Shown: piece by piece, positions 62,632-64,000 of the stretch
Layout of the letters: every line of letters begins with the position of its first letter
How positions within the stretch are numbered: position 1 is the first letter of the stretch
Assembly (NCBI GenBank): GCA_947488175.1
Contig: CANKYO010000003.1
Coordinates: 1-64,000, forward strand
From: an uncultured Paracoccaceae bacterium
GTDB taxonomy: Bacteria; Pseudomonadota; Alphaproteobacteria; Rhodobacterales; Rhodobacteraceae
Length of the DNA: 64,000 nt
Direction of reading: 5' to 3'
Position numbers and translations under genes: made by a program
The notes under the pieces: model-generated
The model's input: the letters and a program-made list of their open reading frames with translations, nothing else
Database searches by the model: none
What the model was told of the DNA's origin: nothing

Positions 62632-64000
62632 TTAGCGTTTTGCCACCATCAAGGCCGGATCATGTTCGGTGAGTTTGCGGATAATCGGATGCGCCGGGGT
62701 GGCGATACTGAATTTGACCATCGTCATACCGCCTGCGATCGGGGTCGCATTGCAAAGGATCTGGCGCCCATCATCGAGGATTGCGGTATCAGACCACGCT
62801 TTGCGCGGTCCGATATTGCGGATGAAACCGCGCAAATCCGCCCACATCTGTGTCGGTGTGCAACGTGACTGCCAGGTCTGAATGGCGGTCTGTACCTCGT
62901 GTTGTTGTATCCGTTCGTCATTCACCGGCCCCCAGAGATCGGCATATGCCTTGTTGGACATGACCATGGTGCCAGCGCTGGAGAAGACGGCGATGGCATC
63001 AGAAAGCGTATCAAGGACGGCCTGACCAGTTTCGATGTCGGACCGAAAGCGCCTTGTCAGCGAAATCTCGGCGCTGATGTCTTCTAGCAAAAAGGCGATC
63101 GCTCCGTCAGGGTGTGGTCGGCCTGTGACACGGTAGGTCTGTCCGTCGGGCAGGTTCCATGTTTCCGAATAGCTGCCATCCTTGGCCGCCTGTTCCAGGG
63201 CCGTGAACTGTTCGCGCCAGGAGGCGTAATCCTTTGGTTCGGGTAGCATGCGAGATTCGCGTAACCGGTCCAGTACCGCATCTACCGTGGGCCGCGAGCT
63301 GAGAAACTGTATTGGCAGGTTCGTCATATCCAGCAAGGCCGGGTTGAACATGGCAAGCTGCCGCCGTTTGTCGAAAATGGCGAGCCCGATTGAGAGTTGT
63401 GCAAAGGTTTTGGTAAGGGTTTGTACAAAATTACGTCGATCCTGATCGGCCCGCACGATGGCATTTGCGTCATTGGCGAAGTGAAGCAGGCTGTCTTCGC
63501 GCCGGACGGTTGTTACATCGAACCATTGTTCGGCCTTTTGTTTGGGCAGGGTCACCGACATCCGCCGCAAGGATGGTGATCTGCCGACCGACGTTTCGAG
63601 AAGATCGGGCGTCAGCGGCCGGTTTGGCCATGTATCGGTATGCCTTTGATCATCCGGGCGCAGTTTATCGCAAAACGCCAGATAGGCATGATTGGCCCAA
63701 AGCAATCTGCCGGACAGGTCCTCTTGCCAGATAAGCTGCGGTGTGTGTTGCGTCAGGTCACGCAGCATCATGAGTTCTGACATGCGTACGTCACGTTCGA
63801 TAACGTCGGAAGGTCCGTTCAGATCGCTGCGCTGACGTCCGTTGACCTTGAGCCGCAGCTGCGTTTCGGACCGATCAATTTCGACCCAAAGGTTATCATC
63901 GCTTTCATCATCGACGCGATGTCTGCCGCATTGTTCACTGGCAAGCACCTTACCAAGGTTCGGAAAATGCTGACCAAGGACATGCACCGCGGCGTCATAT
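62632..64000 (-). CDS. PAS-domain protein, DivL-like without visible kinase domain (5' end outside window)
   Basis: At least 455 residues are visible; the frame is open to the right edge, so the N terminus is missing. Two or more PAS-like regions can be followed (MLRDLTQHTPQLIWQEDLSGRLLWANHAYLAFC and VLDTLSDAIAVFSSAGTMVMSNKAYADLWGP), and the end is KFSIATPAHPIIRKLTEHDPALMVAKR. No histidine-kinase dimerisation or ATPase motifs are seen before the stop. In Caulobacter the kinase-like cell-cycle regulator DivL is encoded beside tsaE, and gene order here is comparable, so this may be the Rhodobacterales counterpart with the kinase part lost. Confidence 0.75.
   Translation of the reverse strand, partial: YDAAVHVLGQHFPNLGKVLASEQCGRHRVDDESDDNLWVEIDRSETQLRLKVNGRQRSDLNGPSDVIERDVRMSELMMLRDLTQHTPQLIWQEDLSGRLLWANHAYLAFCDKLRPDDQRHTDTWPNRPLTPDLLETSVGRSPSLRRMSVTLPKQKAEQWFDVTTVRREDSLLHFANDANAIVRADQDRRNFVQTLTKTFAQLSIGLAIFDKRRQLAMFNPALLDMTNLPIQFLSSRPTVDAVLDRLRESRMLPEPKDYASWREQFTALEQAAKDGSYSETWNLPDGQTYRVTGRPHPDGAIAFLLEDISAEISLTRRFRSDIETGQAVLDTLSDAIAVFSSAGTMVMSNKAYADLWGPVNDERIQQHEVQTAIQTWQSRCTPTQMWADLRGFIRNIGPRKAWSDTAILDDGRQILCNATPIAGGMTMVKFSIATPAHPIIRKLTEHDPALMVAKR

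Noticed and set aside
1-64000. tRNA, rRNA, CRISPR array, phage or plasmid genes
   Set aside because: None was recognised. No repeat-spacer pattern or integrase/phage structural gene was seen; only two insertion-sequence remnants were found.

Overview
The window is a piece of an alphaproteobacterial chromosome. It very probably comes from a marine Roseobacter-group Rhodobacterales, judged from the protein sequences and from the order of the housekeeping genes; the genus cannot be fixed by eye. No tRNA, rRNA or CRISPR array was seen.

Region 1 (1-9.1 kb, accessory). A truncated exported, probably OmpA-family protein lies divergent from a LysR regulator. Then comes a tightly coupled run: a CPA1 cation/proton antiporter followed by six overlapping genes. 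Three of these encode proteins with a Rieske [2Fe-2S] domain fused to something unrelated: a glutamate-synthase-type FMN/[3Fe-4S] domain, an MsrQ-like haem membrane domain, and a thiamine-diphosphate (acetolactate-synthase-like) enzyme. Three small membrane or membrane-anchored proteins sit between them, one with a conserved-looking Cys/His motif. This looks like an uncharacterised membrane redox system and is the most interesting part of the window.

Region 2 (9.3-20.5 kb, accessory). A minus-strand operon reads phytanoyl-CoA-dioxygenase-like enzyme, metallo-beta-lactamase-fold protein with a damaged metal motif, peptide/opine-type ABC importer (binding protein, two permeases, double ATPase) and GH38 alpha-mannosidase. 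A divergent AraC regulator precedes it. This suggests import and trimming of a mannose-containing compound.

Region 3 (20.5-29.7 kb, accessory). An IS5-like transposase remnant is followed by a 5-oxoproline module: DUF2848 protein on the plus strand, then minus-strand LysR, DUF1445 hydro-lyase, TRAP transporter (P, Q, M) and 5-oxoprolinase PxpA, PxpB, PxpC. An IS3-family fragment abuts grpE at its far end.

Region 4 (29.7-64 kb, core). This is the conserved alphaproteobacterial replication-origin neighbourhood: grpE-hrcA / rph-rdgB-hemW / parB-parA-rsmG-mnmG-mnmE-rho-hemJ / candidate oriC / maf-aroE-coaE-dnaQ / secB, fxsA / tim44-like-mltA-smr / MFS, small membrane gene, hslU, membrane protein / DM13 protein / hslV / capsule-like protein / trxA-addA-addB-murU-amgK-tsaE and a PAS protein (DivL-like) cut by the right edge. 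Two perfect 16-bp parS sites lie inside the starts of rsmG and mnmG, and DnaA-box-like sequences cluster between hemJ and maf. Genes in this half are tightly packed; many overlap by 1-11 bases, and several convergent pairs share stop-codon bases.
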